Source of the DNA: Verrucomicrobiota bacterium
GTDB taxonomy: Bacteria > Verrucomicrobiota > Verrucomicrobiia > Opitutales > Opitutaceae
DNA: 64,000 nucleotides
NCBI GenBank assembly: GCA_023416735.1
Contig: JAEZGX010000030.1
Coordinates: forward strand, 204,183 to 268,182
Reading direction: 5' to 3'
Each line of letters starts with the position of its first letter. Within the stretch, counting starts at the first letter, position 1. The notes below the pieces were generated by a model. The model did no database searches and had not been told where the DNA came from. It was given only the letters and a program-made list of their open reading frames with translations. Below are positions 55,403 to 64,000 of this stretch, in pieces. A program made the position numbers and the translations under genes.

Positions 55403-56719
55403 ATGTCATCACCACATTCTCCCTCGATTTCGTTTTCCGCTCTTCCCGCGCTCACGGATAATTCCCAGCGACGAACGACGCGCCGGACGATCGACTCGCG
55501 CTCCGCCTGGCCCCAGTCCGCACTCGCACAAACCGCACCGATCATCGCGCTTTGCCACTTGAGCTGGGATTGGGTCTGGCAGCGGCCGCAACAATATCTC
55601 TCCCGCTTCGCCCGCACGCATCGCGTCCTCTTCGTCGAAACGTATTGCAGCGATGTCCCCGCCACTCGCGTCGATCTTCGCTCCGCCGCCGGTCATCCCA
55701 ACGTCACGATCTGCGCGATGCATCTGCCGGCCTCACGCTGGTCCGATGGACAATTCATCGATCGCGAGCGACGTCGCGCGCTCCGACGCACCTTGGCGAA
55801 TCAGCTGCAGGGCCAGTTCGACGACGCCATCCTCTGGTTCAACGATCCCATGGCCGTCACCGCTTTCGCCGGTCATCTCGACGAAGCCCTCATCGTCTAC
55901 GACTGCATGGACGAACTTTCGCAGTTCAAAGGCGCGCCGCCGGCGCTGCTCGAACGCGAACGCGACCTCCTTCAAGTCGCCGACGTCGTTTTCTGCGGCG
56001 GCCGCAAGATGCGCGATCGCCGTCTCCGCTTTAACTCCAACTCCCATTTCTACGGCACCGGCGTCGATACCCGTCACTTCGGCACCGCGCTTAAGGAAGA
56101 AACGTCCGTGCCCGTCGAAATCGCCGAGCTCGGCGGCCCTGTGCTCGGATACTTCGGCGTCGTCGACGAGCGCATCGACTACGATCTTCTCGCCGCCCTC
56201 GCGGACGCTGATCCGAAATGGCACGTCGTGATGATCGGGCCGTTCTGCAAAGTGGATCCCACCCAGTTTCCGCAACGTCCCAATCTCCACTGGCTCGGCG
56301 GACGTCCGTATGCCGAGCTCCCCGCTTTCACCAAAGGCTTCTCCGTCGCGCTCATGCCGTTCGCGCTCAACGAGGCCACCGAATACATCAATCCCACCAA
56401 AGCGCTCGAATACATGGCCGCCGGCCGCCCCGTCGTTTCCACCGCACTCGACGAAGTGAAATCCAACTTCAGCAGCGTCGCTCGCATCGCGAAATCCCAC
56501 GAACAGTTCATTTCGCTCTGCCGCCGGGAAGTTGAATCGCCTTCCCAAACCCGCATCGCTCGCGGTCTTCGTCTCGCCGCCGAAAACACGTGGGAAGCGA
56601 ATGTCGAAAAAATGGAAGCGCACATCGCCACCGCCTTCGCCGAGCGCCGCGAAACCGCCGCTTCCACCGAACCTGCACCCGTCGTCCCTTTTGTCGGCAA
56701 CCAAACCGCGTATGTTTGA
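55403..56719 (+). CDS. Glycosyltransferase (GT-B, GT4-like) next to UDP-galactopyranose mutase
   Basis: 438 residues. After ~45 low-complexity residues, LCHLSWDWVWQRPQQYLSRFA begins the GT-B fold: the WxWQRPQ motif is typical of a glycosyltransferase group found beside glf. IVYDCMDELSQFKGAP and GPVLGYFGVVDERIDYDLL follow; the donor region is LPFALNEATEYINPTKALEYMAAGRPVVST. It likely uses UDP-galactofuranose or a related sugar; inferred from its neighbour only. Overlaps glf by 8 bp. The first Met may be further in than 55403. Confidence 0.85.
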   Translation: MSSPHSPSISFSALPALTDNSQRRTTRRTIDSRSAWPQSALAQTAPIIALCHLSWDWVWQRPQQYLSRFARTHRVLFVETYCSDVPATRVDLRSAAGHPNVTICAMHLPASRWSDGQFIDRERRRALRRTLANQLQGQFDDAILWFNDPMAVTAFAGHLDEALIVYDCMDELSQFKGAPPALLERERDLLQVADVVFCGGRKMRDRRLRFNSNSHFYGTGVDTRHFGTALKEETSVPVEIAELGGPVLGYFGVVDERIDYDLLAALADADPKWHVVMIGPFCKVDPTQFPQRPNLHWLGGRPYAELPAFTKGFSVALMPFALNEATEYINPTKALEYMAAGRPVVSTALDEVKSNFSSVARIAKSHEQFISLCRREVESPSQTRIARGLRLAAENTWEANVEKMEAHIATAFAERRETAASTEPAPVVPFVGNQTAYV

Positions 56720-57830
56720 TTATCTCATCGTCGGTGCCGGTTTCGCCGGCAGCGTTCTCGCCGAAAGACTCGCCCGCGGACAAAACAAGAAGGTGCTCCT
56801 GATCGATCGTCGCCCTCACATCGGGGGCAACGCCTACGATTGCCACGATCAGCACGGTATCCTGATCCACAAATACGGCCCGCACATCTTCCACACGAAC
56901 TCCGCCGAGATCTTCAACTACCTCTCGCGGTTCACCGAATGGCGGCAGTATCAGCATCGCGTTCGCGCGATGGTCGACGGGCGCTTGCTGCCCATTCCCA
57001 TCAATCTCGATACCGTCAACGAGCTCTACGGCCTCGACCTTACTCCGGACGGAATGAAGCAGTATCTCGCTTCCGTCGCGGAAAAGAAAGAACGCATCCT
57101 CACCTCCGAGGACGTCGTGGTGAACGGGGTCGGTCGCGAACTCTACGAAAAGTTTTTCCGCAACTACACCCGTAAACAATGGGGCCTCGATCCTTCCGAA
57201 CTCGACGCCCAGGTCACCGCCCGCGTTCCCGTCCGTTTCAACCGTGACGACCGCTATTTCACGGACGCCTACCAGGCGATGCCCGCGCGGGGGTTCACTC
57301 ACATGTTCGGCAACATGCTCGATCATCCGAACATCAAAATCATGCTCAACGCCGACTACCGCGAGGTTCGCGAGGAGGTCACGTTCGACCAGCTAATCTT
57401 CACCGGCCCCATCGACGAATACTTCGAGTATCGCTTCGGCCCGCTCCCGTATCGCTGCCTCGAATTCAAACACGAAACGCACCACAAGCCGGTCTTCCAA
57501 TCCGCTCCCGTGGTGAATTACCCGAACGAATACTCCTACACGCGAGTGACCGAATTCAAATACCTGACCGGACAAGAGCATCCGCTCACGAGCATCGTTT
57601 ACGAATTTCCGCGCGCGGAGGGCGACCCGTATTATCCCATCCCGCGCGCCGACAACGCCGCCCTCTACAAGCGTTACCAGGCGCTCGCCGAGGAAACGCC
57701 CGATGTTCATTTCGTCGGCCGTCTTGGCACCTATCGCTACTACAACATGGATCAGGTCGTCGGTCAGGCCCTCACCCTCTACACCAAGCTTTCGAAATCC
57801 ACCCGCACCGAAGCGCTCGCTTCGGCGTGA
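56712..57830 (+). CDS. glf: UDP-galactopyranose mutase
   Basis: 372 residues. FAD motif VGAGFAGSVLAERLA at 7-21; HIGGNAYD and KYGPHIFHTN are the diagnostic active-site blocks of prokaryotic UGM; FRNYTRKQWG and PVVNYPNEYSYTRVTEFKYL complete it. It converts UDP-galactopyranose to UDP-galactofuranose, needing reduced FAD. The ATG lies inside the end of the glycosyltransferase gene (8-bp overlap). Confidence 0.97.
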   Translation: MFDYLIVGAGFAGSVLAERLARGQNKKVLLIDRRPHIGGNAYDCHDQHGILIHKYGPHIFHTNSAEIFNYLSRFTEWRQYQHRVRAMVDGRLLPIPINLDTVNELYGLDLTPDGMKQYLASVAEKKERILTSEDVVVNGVGRELYEKFFRNYTRKQWGLDPSELDAQVTARVPVRFNRDDRYFTDAYQAMPARGFTHMFGNMLDHPNIKIMLNADYREVREEVTFDQLIFTGPIDEYFEYRFGPLPYRCLEFKHETHHKPVFQSAPVVNYPNEYSYTRVTEFKYLTGQEHPLTSIVYEFPRAEGDPYYPIPRADNAALYKRYQALAEETPDVHFVGRLGTYRYYNMDQVVGQALTLYTKLSKSTRTEALASA

Positions 57831-57854
57831 ACCGTTTCCGCTTGTGCCAGTCTA

Positions 57855-57887
57855 GTAGGGCGGGTTTTCCCACCCGTCTTCTTTTCC
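57855..57887. repeat. Dispersed palindromic repeat (REP-like), family A, copy 2
   Basis: GTAGGGCGGGTTTTCCCACC then CGTCTTCTTTTCC. The stem CGGGT/ACCCG is followed by a pyrimidine run, so it may also terminate glf transcription. Confidence 0.55.
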
Positions 57888-57900
57888 GTTACGTTCTTCC

Positions 57901-57929
57901 TTTCATTCTGAGCGCAGCGACGAATCCAC
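57901..57929. repeat. Dispersed intergenic repeat, family B, copy 2
   Basis: TTTCATTCTGAGCGCAGCGA then CGAATCCAC, matching the copy at 50930-50955 in core and order. It lies just after a family-A copy, upstream of the GH2 gene. Confidence 0.5.
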
Positions 57930-58021
57930 GTTCGCGCCCGCCAGCACGCTAAGCGCCTTCAGCGCCTGCTCGGGATGATGCCGATGCCGCATCGCGGCGC
58001 GTCACCTTCTTCTGCGTTCCC

Positions 58022-60856
58022 ATGTTTCCCTGCTCCGCGATTCCTCGTCCCGAATATCCGCGCCCCGACCGTCAACGCGGGCTCGTCGAAGGCACCGACT
58101 GGCTGAACCTCAACGGTCCCTGGCAATTCCGCTTCGACCCGCAGCGCCGCGGCCTCGACGAACAATGGTTCTCCGCCACCGGTCCCGACTGGCGCGAACA
58201 AATCATGGTTCCGTTCTGCTGGGAATCGCTCGCGGCGTGGGGTGAAGGCGACGCCGCCGGCAACGACAACTACTACGCCACGCGTGTCTTCCTCAAACCG
58301 CTCGAGGTCACACGCGAAAATCACCGCATCGCCGAACGCCACGAGGTCGGCTGGTATCGCCGCCACATCGCTATTCCGGACAATCATCACTGGCGCAACA
58401 AACGCGTGATCCTCACCGTCGGCGCCGCGGACTTCTTCACCGATTGCTGGAGCAACGGACAACATTGCGGCCGCCACGAGGGCGGCTACGTCCCGCTCGA
58501 ATTCGACCTCACCGACACCCTTTCGCCGTCCGACGGACAATTCCGCTACGCCACGCTCGTGCTGCGCGTCGAGGACCCGATGGACAACCACGAGCAGCCC
58601 GTCGGCAAACAATGGGGTTGGTATACTCCGACGAGCGGCATTTGGCAGACTGTCTTCGTCGAGCCCCGTCCCGCGGTTTATATCGATCATTTCCGCATCA
58701 CGACCGACATCGATCAGGGCCGCGTTCATTTCGAAGTGGTGTGCCCCGGCATCACTGATCGTCACTGCGTTGCCGTCGACATCATCCCGCCCGAAACCCA
58801 GCCTCACCGCGTCACGCTCGATCCCCCGGAAGAATCGGTCGCCAAGGGCGACGCCGAAGTTTACCCGATTTCGCTTTGGGATCCCGGAGATCCCAAGCTC
58901 TACCACGTCATCATTCGTATCCTCGACGAGGATATGCAGATCGATTCAGTCCGCAGCTATTTCGGCATGCGAAAACTCGGCACCGTGCCAGCTACCGCCG
59001 AGAACGCGCCCGCGATGCTTTCGCTGAATAACAAGCCGATCTATCTGCGCGGCGCACTCTATCAGTCTTACCATCCCGATGGCGTTTACACCGCCACCGA
59101 CGCCCGCACTTTGCGCAACGACATCGCGTTCGCCCGCGAAGCGGGCTTCGACTTTCTCCGGATCCACATCAAACTCGATGATCCCATCCTGCTCTACTAC
59201 GCCGACACCCTCGGCATTTTGCTCATGCAGGATTTTCCGAACTTCGGCGAGGGCGGCGACACACCCCTCGGCCGCAAGCGTTTCGAGGAGATGATGCGCC
59301 TCGGGATTCGTCGCGACTTCAATCATCCGTCGATCGTGGCGTGGTGCATCTTCAACGAGACTTGGGGCTTCGGCGGGCAGACCGAGCTCATGAAGTTCAT
59401 CATGCCTTCCACCCGCACCTCGAAGGAAGAAGCCAAGAAGGCCGCGGAAAAGCTGATCAACACTTCGTCGTTCAAGTGGATTCACGAGATGTGGAAGCTC
59501 GCCAAATCCCTCGACCCCACTCGCCTCATCGAGGACATGAGCGTCGTCGTTTGGGAGCATCTCGCCGCCTACGGACACGTCGATACCGACATCAACTCGT
59601 GGCACTTCTATCTCGACGACTACTACAAGGCGAAGGCTCACATCGAGAGCGTCGTCGCGAAAACCCACCGCGGCTCCAGCTTCAATTACATCGAAGGTTA
59701 CCAGCAGGGAGACGCGCCTCTCATCAACAGTGAATACGGCGGTGTCGGCGCGCTCGATGGCGATCGTGATGTCAGCTGGTCATTCCGTTTCCTCACCAAC
59801 GAGCTCAGGCGTCACGGGCAACTTTCCGCCTACATCTACACCGAGCTCACGGACGTCGAGTGGGAATACAACGGCTTCCTCAACTACGACCGCACGCGCA
59901 AGGAATTCGGATACCTCCCAACCATCATCAATCAGGGCGACGTCCTGCCCATCAACGCCCCTCCGATCGAAAAGATCACGCTGGGCAGCCCGCTCGATAT
60001 CGAAGTCCTTTCGTCGCACTTTTCCCGGCGTCGCTGTGAGGGTGTTACGCTCCACTGGCTTTATTCCGGTATCGATACTTTGGGGACATCGCACCCGTCG
60101 ATCGTCCGCGGCCGCGCCCGAATTCCTTTCACCCACCACCGGGTCGAGCTCGCGCGGCGGATCACGCTCACCGCTCCCAATCAACCGATGCTCTGCACGC
60201 TGGCTGTCGCCGCCGTGCTCCCCGACGGCCAAGCGGTCGCGGGCAATTTCATCCAACACTTTGTTTCCGACGGCACGCTGCCGGAACGCGAAGATCTGGG
60301 CAACATGCTGATCCTCCGTCGGCGCGTCACGGATTGGGTCGATGCCGAATGGAGCGCCGGCCATAGCACGCGGGAAGAAGCGGGCGGCGCCGGTTCCTGC
60401 TTCGGCTACGGGCATGGCTTCTTCGAATGGGAATTCATCGACGAGGTGCTCCCGCTCCTCGCGCAGGCCAAACGCGTCCGTATTCTCTGCGAAGTGTCCG
60501 CGCGTCGGCGCGACACGCCTCAAACCGACACTCATCGCTACGGCACCTACTTCGAGCTTCTGCTGAACGATCTTCCCGTTCACCGCTCGCTGCTCCCCGA
60601 TCACCCTCACGATACACGAGGTGCGTTGAGCTACCTGCGCGGCGGTCGCGGCGCTTACGGCTATTTAATGCGGACCGCGCTCGAGGGCGACCTCCTCGCG
60701 CAAGTTGCCGCCACCGCGCGCCGCAACGGGACGATCCGCCTCCGCTGCGCCGTTCCCGGCGCCGCCGCTCCTCACGGTGGCCTCACGGTTTACGATTTCG
60801 ACTGCGGCCGTTATCCCATCTGCCCCACGTTGATGATCGAATGGGAGCAAACGTAG
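58022..60856 (+). CDS. Glycoside hydrolase family 2 protein (beta-galactosidase/glucuronidase-like)
   Basis: 944 residues. Jelly-roll N-terminal domain (WLNLNGPWQFRFDP, WYRRHIAIPD), immunoglobulin-like middle, and a TIM barrel from about 330. The acid/base is E446 in AWCIFNETWGF and the nucleophile is likely E571 in INSEYGG. A further ~300 residues follow the barrel, with no recognised motif. There is no signal peptide, so a cytoplasmic enzyme is expected. GH2 covers galactosidase, glucuronidase and mannosidase activities; specificity cannot be told. Part of a run of three glycosidase genes after glf. Confidence 0.9.
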   Translation: MFPCSAIPRPEYPRPDRQRGLVEGTDWLNLNGPWQFRFDPQRRGLDEQWFSATGPDWREQIMVPFCWESLAAWGEGDAAGNDNYYATRVFLKPLEVTRENHRIAERHEVGWYRRHIAIPDNHHWRNKRVILTVGAADFFTDCWSNGQHCGRHEGGYVPLEFDLTDTLSPSDGQFRYATLVLRVEDPMDNHEQPVGKQWGWYTPTSGIWQTVFVEPRPAVYIDHFRITTDIDQGRVHFEVVCPGITDRHCVAVDIIPPETQPHRVTLDPPEESVAKGDAEVYPISLWDPGDPKLYHVIIRILDEDMQIDSVRSYFGMRKLGTVPATAENAPAMLSLNNKPIYLRGALYQSYHPDGVYTATDARTLRNDIAFAREAGFDFLRIHIKLDDPILLYYADTLGILLMQDFPNFGEGGDTPLGRKRFEEMMRLGIRRDFNHPSIVAWCIFNETWGFGGQTELMKFIMPSTRTSKEEAKKAAEKLINTSSFKWIHEMWKLAKSLDPTRLIEDMSVVVWEHLAAYGHVDTDINSWHFYLDDYYKAKAHIESVVAKTHRGSSFNYIEGYQQGDAPLINSEYGGVGALDGDRDVSWSFRFLTNELRRHGQLSAYIYTELTDVEWEYNGFLNYDRTRKEFGYLPTIINQGDVLPINAPPIEKITLGSPLDIEVLSSHFSRRRCEGVTLHWLYSGIDTLGTSHPSIVRGRARIPFTHHRVELARRITLTAPNQPMLCTLAVAAVLPDGQAVAGNFIQHFVSDGTLPEREDLGNMLILRRRVTDWVDAEWSAGHSTREEAGGAGSCFGYGHGFFEWEFIDEVLPLLAQAKRVRILCEVSARRRDTPQTDTHRYGTYFELLLNDLPVHRSLLPDHPHDTRGALSYLRGGRGAYGYLMRTALEGDLLAQVAATARRNGTIRLRCAVPGAAAPHGGLTVYDFDCGRYPICPTLMIEWEQT

Positions 60857-60998
60857 GCTTCGCTCCGCGATCGCGGAACGCAACCGCGCCCTTCTCCGAG
60901 AAACAGTCCGCAGCGCTGACCCATGGGGCAACCCTCCGCCTTTCTCTCCGGTAATTCCCGCAGAACCCGCCGCAGCTCCGCCGGTCTTGCCGACTGCC

Positions 60999-62291
60999 AT
61001 GGTAGACCTTCGTCAATCGCGCTTTGGCGACTTTGTCTCCTCCCATCAGTTTCTCTGGTGCACGGGTATCGAGGACACCTTCATCACTGCGCCGCATCCC
61101 AAGACGGGGCGCACGCTGGACGAATACGAGCTCACGGGCCACTACCACCACTGGCGTGACGACATCGACCTCATGGCCGAACTCGGCGTGCAGGCCGCGC
61201 GCTATGGAATTCCGTGGCACCGGATCAATCCGCAGCCGGGCGTGTGGGAGTGGGAATGGGCCGACCGACCGCTCGAATACATGCTTTCGCGCCAGATCGC
61301 GCCCATCGTCGATCTGGTTCACTACGGACTCCCGGCTTGGATCGATGGAGCGTATCTAAATTCTGACTACCCACGCTTCGTCGCAGAATACGCGCATCGC
61401 GTCGCCCAACGTTTTCGCGGCCGCATCCACGCCTACACACCGCTCAACGAACCGCGCATTACCGCCTGGTATTGCGGCCGCATCGGTTGGTGGCCGCCCT
61501 TCGGCAAAAGCTGGCGCAGCTTCATCCGGGTGATGCTCGGTGTCTGCCGCGGCATTGTTGAAACGGTCCGCAGTCTTCATGAGGTCGATCCCGACATTCT
61601 CCCCGTTCATGTCGACGCGACCGATCTCTACACCGCGCGTGAGCCATCCCTCGAAGCCGAAGCCCACCATCGCCAGGAAATCGTTTTCCTCGCGCTCGAT
61701 CTCATCTCCGGGCGCATCGATCCCGCTCACGCACTCTACTCGTGGTTGATTCATCACGGCGTGCTCGAAACGGAACTCGAGTGGTTCCGCACCCAGGCTC
61801 TTCCGCTGCCTTTCATCGGGCTCAATCTCTACCCGATGTTCACCAACAAAGTCTTCACGCGGACGCTTGGCGGCCGGACCCGCTTGAAGATGGAATACGC
61901 CTCCGGCGACCTGGTCGAATCCCTCGGCAAGCTCTATTGGCAACGCTACCGCGCGCCGCTTTTCGTTTCCGAAACCGCCGCCACCGGCTCGGTCCAGCGC
62001 CGTCACCAGTGGATGGATACATCCATCGCGGGTGTTCACCGTCTGCGCGCTCAAGGCATTCCGCTCGTCGGCTACACCTGGTGGCCACTGTTTGCTCTCG
62101 TGACGTGGGCCTACCGCCAGGGCCATCATCCGCCTGAATATTATTTCAAGCAGATGGGTCTTTGGGATCTCGACCGAGACTATCGTCGCATCCGCACTCG
62201 TCTCGTCGACGTCTTCCGCGGCCACGTCGCCGCGCCTGTTCCGCCGATCGCGTCTTCTCACAGCGTTACTGCGACGGCGGCAGCCTCGTAA
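60999..62291 (+). CDS. GH1-like family glycosidase
   Basis: 430 residues from the ATG at 60999 (a TTG four codons upstream is less likely). A TIM barrel of the clan-A type: acid/base E151 in TPLNEPRITAW, nucleophile E325 in FVSETAATG. WCTGIEDTFI and LDEYELTGHYHHWRDDIDLM are distinctive of a GH1 subgroup distinct from classical beta-glucosidases (short, no signal peptide). Natural substrate unknown. It follows GH2 by 142 bp. Confidence 0.85.
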   Translation: MVDLRQSRFGDFVSSHQFLWCTGIEDTFITAPHPKTGRTLDEYELTGHYHHWRDDIDLMAELGVQAARYGIPWHRINPQPGVWEWEWADRPLEYMLSRQIAPIVDLVHYGLPAWIDGAYLNSDYPRFVAEYAHRVAQRFRGRIHAYTPLNEPRITAWYCGRIGWWPPFGKSWRSFIRVMLGVCRGIVETVRSLHEVDPDILPVHVDATDLYTAREPSLEAEAHHRQEIVFLALDLISGRIDPAHALYSWLIHHGVLETELEWFRTQALPLPFIGLNLYPMFTNKVFTRTLGGRTRLKMEYASGDLVESLGKLYWQRYRAPLFVSETAATGSVQRRHQWMDTSIAGVHRLRAQGIPLVGYTWWPLFALVTWAYRQGHHPPEYYFKQMGLWDLDRDYRRIRTRLVDVFRGHVAAPVPPIASSHSVTATAAAS

Positions 62292-62319
62292 ACCGTAGTC
62301 CGTAGTCCCTGCGTCCCTC

Positions 62320-63474
62320 ATGTTTAGCAGCTTCTTCTTTGCAGGTTTCGAAGGCGCCACGGGCTACAACGTCCGCGGCGAGTGGTTCGACCAAATCGCG
62401 GCGACGCACCACGACCGCCACGCGGACTCCGACTACGCTCGACTCGCTCACGTCGGCATCCGAGCCGCGCGCGAAGCCATCCGCTGGCCGCTCGTCGATT
62501 CTCGCGGGCGCTACGACTTTAGCTCCGTTCGGCCATTCGTCGATGCGAGCCGCCGGCATCGTATCGAGGTGATTTGGGACCTTTTTCACTACGGCTATCC
62601 CCGCGACATCGACATCTTCTCCGACCAATTCATCCGCCGTTTCGCCGACTACTGCCACGCCGCAGCCCGCTTCGTCTGCGCGCATCAGGACACTCCGTGC
62701 TACTTCACTCCCATCAACGAACCTTCTTACTTCGCTTGGGCCGCCGGCGAAGTCGGTCGCTTCGCACCGCACGCCCACGGCCGCGGACCGGAACTGAAGC
62801 TCATTCTCGCCCGGGCCGCCATCGCCGGCATCAACGCCATCCGCGCTGCCGTCCCGACCGCGCGCATCGTCAATGTCGATCCGGTCTGCAACGTCGTCCC
62901 GCCACATGGCCGCCTCGACCTTCTCACCGATACGCATGCGTTCAATCACCACGCTGTCTTCGAAAGTTGGGACATGCTCGCCGGTCGCCTTCATCCGGAA
63001 CTCGGCGGCAGCCGCGAACACCTCGATATCGTCGGCCTGAACTACTACTGGACCAATCAATGGGAACTCGGACGCGAGGACGCACCCCTCGGTGACGATG
63101 ATCCGCGTCGGATCCCACTCTCTCGCCTCGTTCGCCGGGTCTGGAAACGCTACGGCGGCGATCTCCTCATCACCGAAACCGCGCACGTCCACGAGCGCCG
63201 CGCCGCTTGGATCAACTACGTCGCTGATGAGTGCGAAGCGCTCCTCACCGAAGGGGTGCCGCTGCGCGGCGTTTGCCTTTATCCCATCCTCGGCATGCCC
63301 GAATGGCACTGCCGCGACGAGTGGGTCGCCATGGGGCTTTGGGACATCGTTCACGACCACCCTGCACGCGTTCGAAAACTCTGCGCCCCCGTTTGGGAGG
63401 CTCTTCGCCAAGCCCAACGTCTGGAACCCCGCTTATCGGCTACATTCCGGAACGAAGCGTCAGCCTCTCCCTGA
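62320..63474 (+). CDS. GH1-like family glycosidase
   Basis: 384 residues. Acid/base E134 in TPINEPSYFAWAAGE and nucleophile E286 in LLITETAHVHE; the fold is the same clan-A barrel as the upstream gene but the two are not close copies. FAGFEGATGYNVRGEWFDQI is the N-terminus, with no signal peptide. WDLFHYGYP marks a substrate-site loop. 28 bp after the previous gene, so likely co-transcribed. Confidence 0.83.
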   Translation: MFSSFFFAGFEGATGYNVRGEWFDQIAATHHDRHADSDYARLAHVGIRAAREAIRWPLVDSRGRYDFSSVRPFVDASRRHRIEVIWDLFHYGYPRDIDIFSDQFIRRFADYCHAAARFVCAHQDTPCYFTPINEPSYFAWAAGEVGRFAPHAHGRGPELKLILARAAIAGINAIRAAVPTARIVNVDPVCNVVPPHGRLDLLTDTHAFNHHAVFESWDMLAGRLHPELGGSREHLDIVGLNYYWTNQWELGREDAPLGDDDPRRIPLSRLVRRVWKRYGGDLLITETAHVHERRAAWINYVADECEALLTEGVPLRGVCLYPILGMPEWHCRDEWVAMGLWDIVHDHPARVRKLCAPVWEALRQAQRLEPRLSATFRNEASASP

Positions 63475-63533
63475 TCCGACGGCCGCATCCTTGTTGCAAG
63501 GCGGCGAATCGGATAAGCGCAGGGCACAAGCCC

Positions 63534-63965
63534 ATGCTAAAAAAATTCCGAGAATTCGCCCTTCGCGGCAACGTCATCGACCTCGCCGTCGGTGTCATCA
63601 TCGGCGCAGCTTTCGGCGCCATCGTTACCTCCCTCGTTAACGACGTCATCATGCCGCCCATCGGTCTCGCTGTCGGCAACGTCGATTTCTCTTCGCTGCA
63701 TTTTGTGCTGAAGGACGGCACGCCGCCCCCACCCTACGCCACCGTCGCGGCGGCGAAAGCCGCGGGCGCTGTCACGCTCAACTACGGCACTTTCATCAAC
63801 ACCGTCATCAACTTCACGATCATCGCCGCCGCCGTTTTCCTGCTGATCTCCGGTGTCCAAAAACTCTATCGCAAGGAAGCCGCCAAGCCGGCTCCGCCCG
63901 CGCCGCCGCCCCGCTCCGAAGTGCTCCTCGAGGAAATCCGCGATCTCCTCAAGGACCGCCGCTAA
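63534..63965 (+). CDS. mscL: Large-conductance mechanosensitive channel
   Basis: 143 residues. The N-terminus MLKKFREFALRGNVIDLAVG and the first membrane helix VGVIIGAAFGAIVTSLVNDV match MscL; the second helix is FIIAAAVFLLISGVQKLY-like (residues ~88-108). The cytoplasmic tail holds the usual acidic helix EVLLEEIRDLLK after an alanine/proline linker. It opens under membrane tension to release solutes during osmotic downshock. Upstream frame extending to 63231 is not part of the gene. Confidence 0.96.
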   Translation: MLKKFREFALRGNVIDLAVGVIIGAAFGAIVTSLVNDVIMPPIGLAVGNVDFSSLHFVLKDGTPPPPYATVAAAKAAGAVTLNYGTFINTVINFTIIAAAVFLLISGVQKLYRKEAAKPAPPAPPPRSEVLLEEIRDLLKDRR

Positions 63966-63975
63966 CTTCCCCTTT

Positions 63976-64000
63976 GTAGGGCGGGGTCTCCGCCCCCCCC
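63976..64000. repeat. Dispersed palindromic repeat (REP-like), family A, copy 3, cut by window end
   Basis: GTAGGGCGGGGTCTCCGCCC then CCCCC. Arms GGGCG and CGCCC around GGGTCTC. It lies 10 bp after the mscL stop and may run past the window. Confidence 0.5.

Noticed and set aside
60857..60998. Possible small gene between GH2 and the first GH1 gene
   Set aside because: Frames here are short and lack a ribosome site or recognisable sequence; simple spacer is more likely.

Overview
The window looks like a chromosomal segment of a high-GC member of Verrucomicrobiota, most likely Opitutaceae or a close relative. This is inferred from the strong G/C-ending codon use, a giant autotransporter-associated beta-strand repeat protein ending in a PEP-CTERM sorting signal, and short palindromic intergenic repeats. 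No rRNA gene is present to settle it, and I recognised no tRNA, CRISPR array, transposase or phage gene.

Layout. (1) 1-1378: a left-truncated SDR-type epimerase gene on the minus strand, divergent from a DJ-1/PfpI gene. (2) 1730-35628: about 34 kb of plus-strand genes almost without gaps, most joined by ATGA, GTGA or TAATG stop/start overlaps. This is a surface-polysaccharide locus. It holds an asparagine synthase-glycosyltransferase fusion, a sugar ketoisomerase, a Wzm/Wzt ABC exporter, about 20 glycosyltransferases (GT2, GT4, GT11, GT-C and unassigned types), three methyltransferases (one frameshifted at an 8-C tract), two acetyltransferases, two Wzy/WaaL-like polytopic proteins and, last, a polyprenyl-phosphate glycosylphosphotransferase. 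No nucleotide-sugar biosynthesis set, flippase, or outer-membrane Wza/Wzc system lies inside it. (3) 35646-39820: a flavin disulfide oxidoreductase, hisA, an M42 aminopeptidase and a secreted DUF4380-like protein. (4) 39966-45222: the tig-clpP-clpX proteostasis cluster (minus), divergent from tsaB-alr. (5) 45345-50897: the 1850-residue PEP-CTERM repeat protein. (6) 50990-55086: uvrB, a coiled-coil membrane protein, and a Glu/Leu-type dehydrogenase. (7) 55403-63965: a second small glycan cluster (glycosyltransferase, UDP-galactopyranose mutase, a GH2 and two GH1-like glycosidases without signal peptides), then mscL.

How it may fit together. The large locus would start chains on a polyprenyl carrier (34267 gene), extend and decorate them, and export them through Wzm/Wzt. 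An FkbM methyltransferase coupled to wzt is a plausible chain-capping enzyme. The two polymerase/ligase-like proteins suggest a second, Wzy-type product or a ligation step. An 18-bp palindromic motif with CTRGGG and CCCTAR ends occurs upstream of both the first gene of this locus and the PEP-CTERM protein gene, hinting at shared control of polysaccharide and surface-protein production. The second cluster pairs synthesis of a galactofuranose donor with apparently cytoplasmic glycosidases, an arrangement whose function I cannot name.

Most reading frames inside genes on the opposite strand are high-GC shadows and were left out. Gene families are assigned from motifs read by eye; no database search was run.
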